Source: Lentimicrobiaceae bacterium
Lineage (GTDB): Bacteria > Bacteroidota > Bacteroidia > Bacteroidales > F082
DNA: 63,166 nt
Assembly (NCBI GenBank): GCA_015061315.1
Contig: SUWV01000012.1
Span: 1-63,166, forward strand
Direction of reading: 5' to 3'
Positions within the stretch are counted from its first letter, which is position 1; each line of letters begins with the position of its first letter. Both the position numbers and the translations under genes were made by a program. The notes under the pieces were generated by a model. It worked only from the letters and a program-made list of their open reading frames with translations, had not been told where the DNA came from and made no database searches. Shown one piece after another: positions 16,074-25,065 of the stretch.

Positions 16074-17105
16074 ATGAAAAGAGGTTTTGGCAGTGACAAT
16101 CATTCTGGTATTTGTCCGGAGGTTTTAAAGGCAATTTCTGATGCTAATGTAGATCATGCTCTTGCGTATGGCGACGACGAATATTGCGCGAAGGTGGAGA
16201 ATATATTCAAGGAGAATTTTGGCGAGCAGGCTTCTGTGTTTTTCGTCTTCAATGGCACGGGAGCCAACACTTTATGTATCGACGCGATGTGTCGTTCGCA
16301 TGAGGCTGTCGTATGTGCGGAGTCGGCTCATGTCAATGTAGATGAATGTGGCTCAGTGCAGCGTGTGGTAGGCTGTCGTCTTCTCACTGTAGCGACGCCA
16401 GACGGAAAACTTACGCCTCAACTTGTTAAGACACAACTTCATGGATTCGGCTTTGAACATCATTCACAGCCTAAGGCGGTAACGATAACTCAGTCAACAG
16501 AACTTGGTACTTTATATACTTTGGAAGAGATTAAGGCGCTCGTCGATCTCGCTCACGAACATAATATGTACCTTCATATCGATGGAGCTCGCCTCGCAAA
16601 TGCTGCTGTCGCTCTCGGCTGTTCATTCAAAGAGATGACCGCCGATTTAGGTGTCGATGTTGTTTCTTTCGGCGGAACGAAAAACGGCTTGATGATAGGA
16701 GAAGCGATAGTGTTCCTTAATCCTGAACTTGCGAGAGATTTCAAATATCGCAGAAAACAAGCGTTGCAGCTTTGCAGTAAGATGCGATTCTTGGCAGTGC
16801 AGTTCGAGGCTTATTTCAAAGATGAACTTTGGAAAAAGAACGCTGAGCATTCTAACAGGATGGCACAACTTTTATATAACAAAGTGAAAGATCTTCCACA
16901 ACTGAAGGTGATGTATCCTGTACAGTCTAACGGTGTTTTCGTGCAGCTGCCTCGCGAGATATGGACAGAGTTGCAGAAACATTATTTCTTCTACGACTGG
17001 GATTATGACAATGACGTAGTGAGATGGCTCTGCTCTTTCGATACAACGGAAGAAGATGTTGAAATGTTTGTGGAGAAGGTTAAGGAGTTGATAATTAAGA
17101 ATTAA
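16074..17105 (+). CDS. ltaE: Low-specificity threonine aldolase
   Basis: A 343-residue PLP enzyme of fold type I that cleaves L-threonine and allo-threonine to glycine and acetaldehyde. The N-terminus GFGSDNHSGICPEVL, the segment HIDGARLANAAVALG (Asp contacting PLP nitrogen) and SFGGTKNGLMIGEA, with the Schiff-base lysine, are standard for the family. The length is normal. The gene ends in repeat words that encode LIIKN and the stop. It is convergent with aroK. Confidence 0.93.
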   Translation: MKRGFGSDNHSGICPEVLKAISDANVDHALAYGDDEYCAKVENIFKENFGEQASVFFVFNGTGANTLCIDAMCRSHEAVVCAESAHVNVDECGSVQRVVGCRLLTVATPDGKLTPQLVKTQLHGFGFEHHSQPKAVTITQSTELGTLYTLEEIKALVDLAHEHNMYLHIDGARLANAAVALGCSFKEMTADLGVDVVSFGGTKNGLMIGEAIVFLNPELARDFKYRRKQALQLCSKMRFLAVQFEAYFKDELWKKNAEHSNRMAQLLYNKVKDLPQLKVMYPVQSNGVFVQLPREIWTELQKHYFFYDWDYDNDVVRWLCSFDTTEEDVEMFVEKVKELIIKN

Positions 17106-17128
17106 GAATTAAGAATTAACTTATGGTC

Positions 17129-17656
17129 TTATAGACTTATTGTCTCATTGACTTGTCGACAAAGCGACTTTATGTCCAAATCTTCTCCCTTGACTGTAAT
17201 TTGCGCCTTCTCGTAAAACGGCATGCGTTCGCCATAATGTCGTTCCACGTATTCTAACAATTGCTCATCGCTCTTGCCTTCTATGAGCGGACGTTTCTTC
17301 TTGGAGTTAAGTAACCTGTTGACAGCAGTCTTGGACGATACCTTTAAAAATATTGTAGTGCCGTTGGCGTTCATCCATTCCATATTGTCGTAAAAACACG
17401 GCGTGCCTCCGCCCGTGGCGATGACGGCGTTTTCATATTTAGCCGTCTCTTTCAACAGCTGCGACTCTAACTTACGGAAAGCAGCCTCATCATATTTATG
17501 AAAGAAATCCTGAACAGAAATCTTATACTTCTCTTCGAAAAGATGGTCGAGGTCATACGTCTCCCATGAAAGCAATTTGCCTAACTGCTTTAGAGCCGAC
17601 GACTTCCCCGAACCCATATAACCGACGAGATAGATTCTTTTTAATTCATAATGCAT
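17129..17656 (-). CDS. aroK: Shikimate kinase
   Basis: A 175-residue kinase that phosphorylates shikimate at position 3 in the chorismate pathway. The P-loop is GYMGSGKSS (residues about 13-21). Shikimate-binding residues follow in TYDLDHLFEEK, AFRKLE and VIATGGGTPC, and the lid is KKRPLI. The first residues MHYE come from the repeated word ATGCATTATGAATTA, so the annotated start sits in a repeat; initiation nearby is possible but no later Met precedes the P-loop region except within it. It lies 23 bases downstream of rlmD and is probably co-transcribed. Confidence 0.93.
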   Translation of the reverse strand: MHYELKRIYLVGYMGSGKSSALKQLGKLLSWETYDLDHLFEEKYKISVQDFFHKYDEAAFRKLESQLLKETAKYENAVIATGGGTPCFYDNMEWMNANGTTIFLKVSSKTAVNRLLNSKKKRPLIEGKSDEQLLEYVERHYGERMPFYEKAQITVKGEDLDIKSLCRQVNETISL

Positions 17657-17679
17657 AATGCATAATTATTTTTTAGCCT

Positions 17680-19119
17680 TTAGTCATTAGTCTTTAGTCT
17701 TAACAACACGATATTCTCCACATGGTGTGTATGCGGGAACATATCGACTGGCTGTACGGCTTTCACTTCGTATTTTGCATCGAGGAGTTGAAGGTCGCGG
17801 GCTTGTGTGGCTGGGTTGCAGCTGATATAGACAATTTTCTTAGGTTGTATCTTGAGAAGCTGTTCCACGACTTTCTCGTGCATACCTGCGCGTGGCGGGT
17901 CAGTGACGACTAAGTCGGGACGTCCGTTGCTTTCGATAAACTCGTCGGTAAAGACTTTCGCCATATCGCCAGCGTAGAACTTCACATTATTAATATTGTT
18001 AAACTCGCTGTTGATCTTAGCGTCAGCGATGGCTTCCTCGACATATTCGACGCCAATGACCTTCTTTACGAATCTCGCGAAATATAATGCTATCGTTCCT
18101 GTTCCAGTGTAGAGGTCATACATCAGCTCGTCGCCTTGAACATCGGCGAGGTCGAAGGCTGCTTTGTAGAGTCGCTCGCCTTGATAGACGTTAGTCTGGA
18201 AGAACGACACTGGTCCGACTCTGAACTTCAAGTCATCGTGACCTTCACACGGAGCTTTCATCGTCTCAATGAGACATTCTTCGCCATAGACGTTTTCAAA
18301 AGGAAGGTCGGTGATGATGTCGTTGAACTTGTTGTTGATGACCAACATTATCGAGATGATTTCAGGGAAACGTTTCTGTAGTTCAGGAATCATCACGTTT
18401 CTCACCAAGTCGTTTTCTTCGTTGATGACGACTATTACCATGAACTCACCTTTGCCGTTGCAACGAATCACTACGTTACGCATCAGACCTTCGTGAGCGC
18501 GGACGTTATAATAAGATAATTTATGTTCTAAGGTGAAGTCTTTGATAAACAAACGAATTGCGTTGGAAGGCTCTTGTTGCAGATAACATTTCTCTATGTC
18601 GATGACTCTGTCGAACAATCCTGGGAGATGGTAGCCAAAACCTTTCACAGCTTCCTCGTCGTGAGTTCCAGCAGGTGCGCCGTCGATGAGCCACTTGCGA
18701 TTTGAGAAACTGTATTCCAATTTGTTACGGTAGAAATATTGTTTCTCGGAACCTAAGATAGGGGAGATCTCAGGATATTCCACTTTCGCTATTCTGTCTA
18801 AATTATCTTTGACTTGTTTCTGCTTATAGTAAAGCTGCCACTGATAATCAATGTGCTGCCATTTGCAGCCGCCGCACAGTCCGAAGTGCTGACACACAGG
18901 CTCGACGCGTTTGTCGGAGGCTTGTTTAATATTGACAATCTTGCCTTCGAAGCAGTTTTTCTTTTTCTTGAACACTTGAATATCCACAATATCGCCTGGA
19001 GCACCGAAAGGAATAAACACCACTTTCTCATCAGGTTTGGCAACACTCATGCCTTCAGCGCCAGCGTCGATGATGCTGACGTCTTCTAAAAATTCAGCTT
19101 GTCTAACTTTTTTCTTCAT
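17680..19119 (-). CDS. rlmD: 23S rRNA (uracil-5-)-methyltransferase, RlmD family
   Basis: A 479-residue enzyme that methylates a uridine (U1939 in E. coli numbering for RlmD) with S-adenosylmethionine. An N-terminal TRAM domain (residues about 5-65) is followed by the [4Fe-4S] cysteines in CQHFGLCGGCKWQ plus an upstream Cys, a SAM site (YDLYTGTGTIALYFA), DPPRAGMHEKV, and the catalytic Cys in YISCNPATQARDL. Only three bases lie between a perfect -7 box (TATCTTTGC, 19123-19131, minus strand) and the ATG, so the mRNA may be leaderless. Confidence 0.92.
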   Translation of the reverse strand: MKKKVRQAEFLEDVSIIDAGAEGMSVAKPDEKVVFIPFGAPGDIVDIQVFKKKKNCFEGKIVNIKQASDKRVEPVCQHFGLCGGCKWQHIDYQWQLYYKQKQVKDNLDRIAKVEYPEISPILGSEKQYFYRNKLEYSFSNRKWLIDGAPAGTHDEEAVKGFGYHLPGLFDRVIDIEKCYLQQEPSNAIRLFIKDFTLEHKLSYYNVRAHEGLMRNVVIRCNGKGEFMVIVVINEENDLVRNVMIPELQKRFPEIISIMLVINNKFNDIITDLPFENVYGEECLIETMKAPCEGHDDLKFRVGPVSFFQTNVYQGERLYKAAFDLADVQGDELMYDLYTGTGTIALYFARFVKKVIGVEYVEEAIADAKINSEFNNINNVKFYAGDMAKVFTDEFIESNGRPDLVVTDPPRAGMHEKVVEQLLKIQPKKIVYISCNPATQARDLQLLDAKYEVKAVQPVDMFPHTHHVENIVLLRLKTND

Positions 19120-19122
19120 AGC

Positions 19123-19131
19123 GCAAAGATA
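19123..19131 (-). promoter_or_regulatory. -7 box touching the rlmD start codon
   Basis: TATCTTTGC, then GCT, then ATG. Upstream lie CTTTAGAC words, placing TTTAG-type motifs at about -23 and -33. Confidence 0.6.
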
Positions 19132-19167
19132 AGGAAAAAGTCTAAAGACAAAAGTCTAAAGACGAAA

Positions 19168-19206
19168 GATTTTTTGATGAAATATTACGCCGTTCAAATG
19201 TTAAAA
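19168..19206 (+). repeat. Direct repeat 1 flanking the AAA/DUF4143 gene
   Basis: GATTTTTTGATGAAATATTA followed by CGCCGTTCAAATGTTAAAA. It matches 20757-20797 in the same orientation with about three substitutions and two extra T. Confidence 0.8.
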
Positions 19207-19224
19207 AAATATGAATATGACATT

Positions 19225-20598
19225 TTACATCAGCAAACTCAAATCAATATCAGGAACTATAACATCTGCCATACTGTCTTTTATTAGAAATCCCATATAA
19301 AGAGGTATTGTTAGCACTTCTTCTTCACGACCGACATTATAATTTCCAAGTTTAATGGCATTGTTGATATGATAAACATTTTTGTTTTTTAAAACTGTTC
19401 TTAGACTTTTTGTTTTGCCTGATTTTGCCTTGACTTCAAGCACTACGCATTCGCCCTTGTATCGCACAAGAAAATCCAACTCCAAACCACTATCTTTATG
19501 GAAATAGTACAACTTCTGTCCTGACTTACAAAGAAAATCAGCCATGAGATTTTCAAATATTGCGCCTTTATATCCCAGAAGATTACCCTTTAAGATGTCT
19601 GCCTGAGTACCATAATCAAGCATGGCAACAAGGATTCCGATATCAGCTGTGTATAGCTTAAAACACTCTTTCATGGAATTTCCCTCTAATGGCAACTCCG
19701 TAATCTGCGTATTGTAACATCTCTTAACCAATCCTGCGTCCTCAAGCCATTGGATACTGCTCGTGTATTGAGACGCCCGTCCGCCTTTACGTATTGCAGA
19801 ATATTGAAATTTTTTGTTTTCTTTGGACAATTGTTTTGGTATGGATTCAAAACATTCGCGGATACGAACTTTGTCGACATCGTCAGCATACTTGATCATG
19901 TCTTCTTCATATTCAGATATAAGATTTCGCTGAGTTTGATATGTGAGTTCTATGTTTCTGGTTTCTAAGAATTTATTTACAACTTCAGGAAGACCTCCAA
20001 CAATGACATATCTGTACAAAAGTTCCATCATGACTTTATGGATGCCTTCCGGGACTGTTGTTTCCTTTTCAAAGCATGATTTTACCGTGTCAATAACCTT
20101 ATCATTTATTCCATTTGCCCACAAAAACTCCTCAAAATCTAATGGATACATTTCAACCACAGTTTCGTATCCTACAGGAACAGAGTCTTGCCCGTCTTCC
20201 GCTTTCTTTCCATATCCTTTCACTCCCAAGAGAGAACCTGTTGCTATGATATCAAAACGACCGTCTATTTGAAATGATTTCAAAGCCGTTCTTGCTTCTC
20301 TGCATTCTTGAATCTCATCAAGGATGATACAGGTTTTTCCGCTGATGAAACGGCTACCTGGAATAAGGGCGGATAAGTTCAGTAGTATTGTATCGACATC
20401 AATATTGCCCGTAAAGGCAGACTTTTTATCAGGTTCGAGGATGAAATTCATATAAATCACACTCTCATAATTCTCTTTTGCGAATTTTTGGACAATATAT
20501 GTCTTTCCGCATTGACGGATTCCTTTTATAACTATTGGTTTCTTATGTTCGGATTTTTTCCATTCAGCCAAAATGGACTCGATTTTTCTTCTAAGCAT
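19225..20598 (-). CDS. AAA (AAA_14) ATPase with DUF4143 domain
   Basis: A 457-residue protein of a widespread, transferable prokaryotic family. Residues about 20-150 are a P-loop domain: Walker A KGIRQCGKTYIVQ, Walker B CIILDEIQECREA and a sensor in IIATGSLLG. The C-terminal DUF4143 part ends in DFLVRYKGECVVLEVKAKSG, a PD-(D/E)xK-like pattern (D, then E-V-K) suggesting a nuclease-type fold. The role is unknown, and copies often behave as accessory cassettes. Direct repeats on both sides and a 32-bp-period array at its promoter support the idea of an inserted unit. A -7 box TAAATTTGC lies at 20621-20629. Confidence 0.88.
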   Translation of the reverse strand: MLRRKIESILAEWKKSEHKKPIVIKGIRQCGKTYIVQKFAKENYESVIYMNFILEPDKKSAFTGNIDVDTILLNLSALIPGSRFISGKTCIILDEIQECREARTALKSFQIDGRFDIIATGSLLGVKGYGKKAEDGQDSVPVGYETVVEMYPLDFEEFLWANGINDKVIDTVKSCFEKETTVPEGIHKVMMELLYRYVIVGGLPEVVNKFLETRNIELTYQTQRNLISEYEEDMIKYADDVDKVRIRECFESIPKQLSKENKKFQYSAIRKGGRASQYTSSIQWLEDAGLVKRCYNTQITELPLEGNSMKECFKLYTADIGILVAMLDYGTQADILKGNLLGYKGAIFENLMADFLCKSGQKLYYFHKDSGLELDFLVRYKGECVVLEVKAKSGKTKSLRTVLKNKNVYHINNAIKLGNYNVGREEEVLTIPLYMGFLIKDSMADVIVPDIDLSLLM

Positions 20599-20620
20599 TG
20601 TTTGTATATCTTATTTGTTG

Positions 20621-20709
20621 GCAAATTTACACTTTTTCTAACGAATAAACAAGATATTTTACACTTTTTCCAACGAATAATTTGGTGTGATTACATTTTT
20701 TCCAATGAA
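20621..20709 (-). promoter_or_regulatory. Promoter with three repeats spaced exactly 32 bp
   Basis: Copies of TTACACTTTTTCYAACGAATAA (plus-strand reading) start at 20627, 20659 and 20691; the third is shortened and diverged. The first overlaps the -7 box of the AAA gene. A 32-bp period equals three helical turns, so bound proteins would line up on one face. This suggests an operator array. Confidence 0.7.
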
Positions 20710-20756
20710 GCTAAGAAAAGATACTCTTTAATGCCTGCGGTGGTAAACAGACAACA

Positions 20757-20797
20757 GATTTTTTTTGATGAAATATTAGGCTGTTCAAATGTTAAAA
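20757..20797 (+). repeat. Direct repeat 2 flanking the AAA/DUF4143 gene
   Basis: Matches 19168-19206. It lies within an open stretch (20730-20868) that could encode 45 residues, but I see no family likeness. Confidence 0.8.
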
Positions 20798-20931
20798 TCT
20801 TTTATGAATTAATTGACACATGCGATCTCAACGATTATTATTTTTTGGAGAGTATTCGAGTATTATGATGTGCCAAAAAATATTTGCGAAGACGTATGCT
20901 ATTTGCACAAATTTTATTTTGGTAGCCTCCC
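20798..20931. other. Spacer of unknown content
   Basis: AT-rich, with no supported gene. Short open frames exist but look like chance. The stretch from 20599 to 21256 as a whole contains only regulatory and repeat DNA. Confidence 0.4.
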
Positions 20932-21024
20932 TGCGTTAGGGATTGGAGCGGCATCCTTTGCGAGCGTAGTTTACGGAGCGAGCAAAGATAGAGCGGAAAG
21001 CCCGACGGCGTAGCCGGAACGCCC
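20932..21024 (+). repeat. Dispersed 93-bp structured repeat, copy B
   Basis: The plus-strand copy, near-identical to 2035-2127. It is followed by AATTAATGCATAATGC and AATTAACAATG words. Confidence 0.9.
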
Positions 21025-21226
21025 CAATTAATGCATAATGCATAATTCAGAATTGACAATTAACAATGTACAATTGAAAGTTGAAAAATGGTTTAAGGCA
21101 GGGAGAAAATTTACAAAATTAATCTCGAACTTGAAACTCTAAACATAAAATTGCTTTAGATTTTAACCCCAAATCTTTAAACAAAAAAAGTCTGTTGACA
21201 GTTGTCTGTTGTCTGTTGACTTTCGT

Positions 21227-21234
21227 TATCTTTG
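21227..21234 (+). promoter_or_regulatory. -7 box for nnr
   Basis: TATCTTTG, directly after GACAGTTGTCTGTTGTCTG-type words with a period of about 10 bases. Confidence 0.6.
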
Positions 21235-21256
21235 TAAAAACAAAATATCTGATAAA

Positions 21257-22849
21257 ATGAAGATTCTTCCTGTTGAAAAGATTAGAGAAGCTGATGCTTT
21301 TACAATTGAAAATGAACCTGTTGATTCGATAGATTTGATGGAACGTGCGGCTTCTAAGGTTTACGATTGGTTTATGAAACGCTGCAAGACGAAGGAAGTT
21401 TCCGTTAAAATTTTTTGTGGAATTGGTAATAATGGTGGCGATGGTCTCGCTCTCGCTCGTATGCTTTTCTTTACAGGAATAATACCGCAGGTTTTCGTCG
21501 TACGTTTTTCTGATAAAATGAGCCGCGACTGTGAGATGAATTTCAATCGTTTGAAAGAAGAAACCGAGACTCCTATGTACGATATTTTCTCCGAAGACGA
21601 TTTTCCTCTGATAAATGATAAGGATATTGTCGTTGATGCGATTTTCGGTTCGGGCTTGAATAGAAATATCGAAGGTTTTGCTGCTGAACTGATTAAACAT
21701 CTTAATGACAATAACGCCATACGAATCGCTATCGACATTCCATCGGGACTTCTTGCCTGCGGCGGTCACCAAGTCAACAAGACAACGAGTCAACAAGTAG
21801 AGACGCGTCGATTATACCATGAAAATAAGCAATATGTAATTGACACGTCTAAAAAATACAACAGCCAACCGTCAATCTTCAAAGCCGATTACACATTGAG
21901 TTTCCAGTTTCCGAAGCTTGCTTTCATGTTTCCTGAAAATGATGCTTTCGTAGGAAGATGGGAAGTCTTGGATATTGGTCTGCATAAGGATTTCATTGAT
22001 AATGTGGAGACTTTGAACTTCTATACTACAGAAGACATGGCGATGCCGATATTACGAAAGCGTACAAAGTTTTCGCATAAAGGTACTTACGGACATGCTT
22101 TGTTGGTGGCGGGTTCTTCGGGTAAGACGGGAGCTGCTCTCCTCGCTGCGGAGGCTTGTCTCCGTACGGGCGTGGGTCTTTTCACCGCTCATCTTCCGAA
22201 AGACGCTCTTCTCCCGATGCAGATCTATCTGCCGGAAGCGATGACGAGCATCGACAAATCTGAGACTCATTGTACTGAAATAGACGACATTATTCCATAT
22301 ACTGCAATCGGAGTCGGTCCAGGAATAGGTAAAAATGCTGAGACGGCGACTTTGTTGAAGAAGATAATACAAGATGCGACGCAGCCTTTGGTGTTAGACG
22401 CTGACGCTCTTAATATAATTTCAGAAAACCCGACATGGCTCTCATTTCTTCCTGACAACACGATACTTACGCCGCATCCAAAAGAGTTTGAGCGTTTGTT
22501 CGGGAAGACGAATAATTCATACGAACGTCTTGAACTTCAAAGAAAGATGTCTGTTACACATAATATAATCATCGTGTTGAAAGGCGCTCATACAGCAATA
22601 ACATTTCCTAACGGAACATGTTTCTTCAACTCGACGGGCAATCCTGGAATGGCGACGGCTGGCAGTGGCGATGTCTTGACGGGAATGATATTGTCGCTTC
22701 TCGCTCAACGATATACGCCGCAAGAAGCAGCTCTTCTCGGAGTCTATCTTCATGGTAAGGCCGGCGATGATGCTGCAAATCAAATAGGGGAGAACTCGAT
22801 GATGGCGAGAGACATAATTGGAAATTTAAAATTAACAATTGACAATTAA
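21257..22849 (+). CDS. nnr: Bifunctional NAD(P)H-hydrate epimerase/dehydratase with repeat insert
   Basis: A 530-residue enzyme that repairs damaged NAD(P)HX. The N-terminal YjeF epimerase domain shows IENEPVDSIDLMERAA, CGIGNNGGDGLALARML and VDAIFGSGLNR. The C-terminal ADP/ATP-dependent dehydratase has KGTYGHALLVAGSSGKTGAA, GPGIG, LDADALNI, LTPHPKEFERLFG and GNPGMATAGSGDVLTGMI. I use the ATG at 21257. Between IDIPSGLLACGG and SIFKADYTLSFQFPKLAF, where relatives have a short linker, about 30 residues (QVNKTTSQQVETRRLYHENK and onward) are encoded by repeat words and a palindromic element at 21771-21854. The end (LTIDN) is also repeat-derived. Confidence 0.93.
   Translation: MKILPVEKIREADAFTIENEPVDSIDLMERAASKVYDWFMKRCKTKEVSVKIFCGIGNNGGDGLALARMLFFTGIIPQVFVVRFSDKMSRDCEMNFNRLKEETETPMYDIFSEDDFPLINDKDIVVDAIFGSGLNRNIEGFAAELIKHLNDNNAIRIAIDIPSGLLACGGHQVNKTTSQQVETRRLYHENKQYVIDTSKKYNSQPSIFKADYTLSFQFPKLAFMFPENDAFVGRWEVLDIGLHKDFIDNVETLNFYTTEDMAMPILRKRTKFSHKGTYGHALLVAGSSGKTGAALLAAEACLRTGVGLFTAHLPKDALLPMQIYLPEAMTSIDKSETHCTEIDDIIPYTAIGVGPGIGKNAETATLLKKIIQDATQPLVLDADALNIISENPTWLSFLPDNTILTPHPKEFERLFGKTNNSYERLELQRKMSVTHNIIIVLKGAHTAITFPNGTCFFNSTGNPGMATAGSGDVLTGMILSLLAQRYTPQEAALLGVYLHGKAGDDAANQIGENSMMARDIIGNLKLTIDN
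21771..21854 (+). repeat. Word array plus palindromic element inside nnr
   Basis: AAGTCAACAAGACAACGAGT words run into GTAGAGACGCGTCGATTATA, and the element closes with ATTGACACGTCTA. The same element stands in spacers at 12476, 35199, 43720 and 45746. The reading frame is preserved. Confidence 0.9.
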
Positions 22850-22974
22850 CAATTGCAGGGGCGTATCGCATACGTATTGATGTTGTTCCATCGCATCATG
22901 TAGAGTCACACGGACGTGTGACTGAAAAATTTAGCAATTGAAAATTGTGTGGATGTGCGTCCTGATATTTTTTT

Positions 22975-22982
22975 TATCTTTG
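22975..22982 (+). promoter_or_regulatory. -7 box for porX
   Basis: TATCTTTG, with about 88 bases to the chosen ATG. The leader contains GTCTTTAGACTTTTGTC words. Confidence 0.55.
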
Positions 22983-23070
22983 TAAAACAATTTTAAAATG
23001 TCTCCGTTAGAAATATATCGATTATAACAATGTCTTTAGACTTTTGTCTTTAGACAGTAGACTTAAAAAT

Positions 23071-24627
23071 ATGATAAAGACAAGTATTCTTTGGGCTGAT
23101 GATGAGATAGAGCTTCTACGCCCACATATTATGTTTCTTGAAAAGAAAGGTTATGAAGTCGTTACGACTAATAATGGCAGTGAGGCTATCGATTTGGTTC
23201 GTGAGCGTCATTTTGATATAGTTTTTTTGGATGAGCAGATGCCGGGTATTTCTGGCGTTGAGACCTTGGAGAGAATCAAAGCTGAATATCCGAATCTTCC
23301 TATCGTGATGATTACAAAGAGCGAGGAGGAGAGTATCATGGAAGATGCCATCGGAAGCAAGATAGCTGATTATCTGATAAAGCCTGTTAATCCTAACCAG
23401 ATTTTACTTTCTTTGAAAAGAAATCTCGAACAGAAACAGCTTGTCGATGAGAAATCGACATCGAAATATCAGCAGGAATTTCGTAAGATCGGAATGGATA
23501 TAAACAACAACCTCAATTATAATGAATGGGTTGACGTTTATAAGAATCTGACACGCTGGGAGTTGGAACTGCAGAAATCTAATGACGAGGGAATTAAAGA
23601 AGTTCTTTCGATGCAGAAATTGGAGGCCGACAATGTTTTCTCACGTTATGTAGAGCGTAATTACATCGACTGGATTCAGCCAAATTATGAAAATAAACCT
23701 ACGCTTTCTCACACTTTGATAAGAGATAAAGTCATTCCTCGTATTGATGATAGCGACAAACCTTTGTTTTTCATATTGATTGATAACCTCCGTTACGATC
23801 AGTGGAAGTCGATACAGGTTTTGTTGGAACCATATTTCCGTACCGAAAACGACGATATTTATTATAGTATCTTACCAACGACTACTCAGTATGCGCGTAA
23901 TTCGATATTCGCAGGTCTGATGCCGTTGGAGATAAAACGCCGTTTCCCTAAATATTGGGTCGATGAGGAAGACGAAGGGACTAAGAATCAATATGAAGAG
24001 GAATTGTTGGGAGAACAGCTGCGACGTTTCGGTAAGAACATAAAATACACATATAACAAGGTGTTGAACCTTGCTGCTGGGAAGAAACTTGCTGAACAGA
24101 TGTCGGATCTTATGCAGAATAAATTGAACGTGATTGTATATAACTTCGTTGATATGTTATCGCATGCTCGTACCGAGATGGAGATAATCAGGGAGTTGGC
24201 TTCTGATGAGCAGGCTTATCGTTCTTTGATGCTTTCGTGGTTTGAACATTCGTCGCTTTTCGATATCATGAAATTTATCTCTCATAAAAAATGTGATGTG
24301 ATAGTCACTACAGATCATGGCTCGGTTTGGGTTAAAGATCCTGTTAAGATTTTGGGAGATAAGGCTGTCAATACCAACCTTCGTTATAAATACGGTAAGA
24401 GCTTGAAATATAATGCTAAAGAGGTTTTCGAGATTCGCGACCCGGAAAAAATATTCTTACCTAAGGTGAATATAAGTACGAGTTATGTTTTCTGTCGCTC
24501 CAACGACTTCTTTGCTTATCCAAACAATTATAACTATTACGTTAATTATTATAAAAACACATTCCAGCATGGTGGTATCTCAATGAATGAGATGCTGATA
24601 CCTGTGGCATATCTGAAAAGTAAATAA
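23071..24627 (+). CDS. porX: T9SS response regulator with alkaline phosphatase-like domain, PorX
   Basis: A 518-residue two-part protein. Residues 1-about 120 form a CheY-like receiver: acidic ADDE near the N-terminus, phospho-acceptor Asp in IVFLDEQMPG, and Lys in YLIKPV. After a helical linker, residues about 205-515 form an alkaline-phosphatase-superfamily (PglZ-like) domain with LIDNLRYDQW, TTQYARNS, FVDMLSHARTE and VTTDHGSVW metal-site motifs. PorX, with sensor PorY, controls the type IX secretion system in Bacteroidota. I start at the ATG at 23071 because the nine codons before it are repeat words. tsaE follows nine bases later, a pairing I recall as common. Confidence 0.93.
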   Translation: MIKTSILWADDEIELLRPHIMFLEKKGYEVVTTNNGSEAIDLVRERHFDIVFLDEQMPGISGVETLERIKAEYPNLPIVMITKSEEESIMEDAIGSKIADYLIKPVNPNQILLSLKRNLEQKQLVDEKSTSKYQQEFRKIGMDINNNLNYNEWVDVYKNLTRWELELQKSNDEGIKEVLSMQKLEADNVFSRYVERNYIDWIQPNYENKPTLSHTLIRDKVIPRIDDSDKPLFFILIDNLRYDQWKSIQVLLEPYFRTENDDIYYSILPTTTQYARNSIFAGLMPLEIKRRFPKYWVDEEDEGTKNQYEEELLGEQLRRFGKNIKYTYNKVLNLAAGKKLAEQMSDLMQNKLNVIVYNFVDMLSHARTEMEIIRELASDEQAYRSLMLSWFEHSSLFDIMKFISHKKCDVIVTTDHGSVWVKDPVKILGDKAVNTNLRYKYGKSLKYNAKEVFEIRDPEKIFLPKVNISTSYVFCRSNDFFAYPNNYNYYVNYYKNTFQHGGISMNEMLIPVAYLKSK

Positions 24628-24636
24628 ATTTTAACA

Positions 24637-25065
24637 ATGCAAGAAGTAACATTTGAAATAAATAATATAGAGGAGTTATCTAAGGTTTCTGACTTATTGA
24701 TAAGTTGGCGCGATAAATCTAACATCGTGGCTTTTTATGGTAATATGGGAGCAGGCAAAACAACCTTGATAAAAAATCTTTGTTCAAAATTAGGAGTGCA
24801 AGATGAGGTTAATAGTCCTACTTTTGCCTTGGTAAATGAATATCAGACAGATACTCTCGATTCTGTTTTCCATTTCGATTTTTATAGAATTAAAAGTTTG
24901 GAGGAAGTCTTCGACATCGGTTATGAAGATTATTTTTATGGAGGTAGTCTTTGTCTCTTAGAATGGCCTGAACTCATTGATCCGTTGATGCCGGAGCATT
25001 TTGTGAAAGTGGAGATTACATTGGGAGAGACAGACGATAGCAGGATTGTTAGAGTAAGTTATTAA
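24637..25065 (+). CDS. tsaE: tRNA threonylcarbamoyladenosine biosynthesis ATPase
   Basis: A 142-residue P-loop protein needed to reset the TsaB-TsaD complex during t6A synthesis. Walker A is GNMGAGKTTLI (residues about 35-45); SPTFALVNEY and FHFDFYRI follow, then LCLLEWPELI as the Walker B-like end. The length is normal. It sits nine bases after porX. The stop codon overlaps the first unit of the 8-mer array that follows. Confidence 0.95.
   Translation: MQEVTFEINNIEELSKVSDLLISWRDKSNIVAFYGNMGAGKTTLIKNLCSKLGVQDEVNSPTFALVNEYQTDTLDSVFHFDFYRIKSLEEVFDIGYEDYFYGGSLCLLEWPELIDPLMPEHFVKVEITLGETDDSRIVRVSY

Noticed and set aside
19225..20598. Insertion sequence transposase
   Set aside because: The P-loop plus DUF4143 layout is not a transposase, and no terminal inverted repeats were found.
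20627..20709. Three evenly spaced repeats as a mini CRISPR
   Set aside because: Repeats of about 20 bp with 12-bp gaps that overlap a promoter are better read as an operator array.
20730..20868. Small open frame of 45 codons beside the direct repeat
   Set aside because: It has no promoter or recognisable family, and half of it is the flanking repeat.
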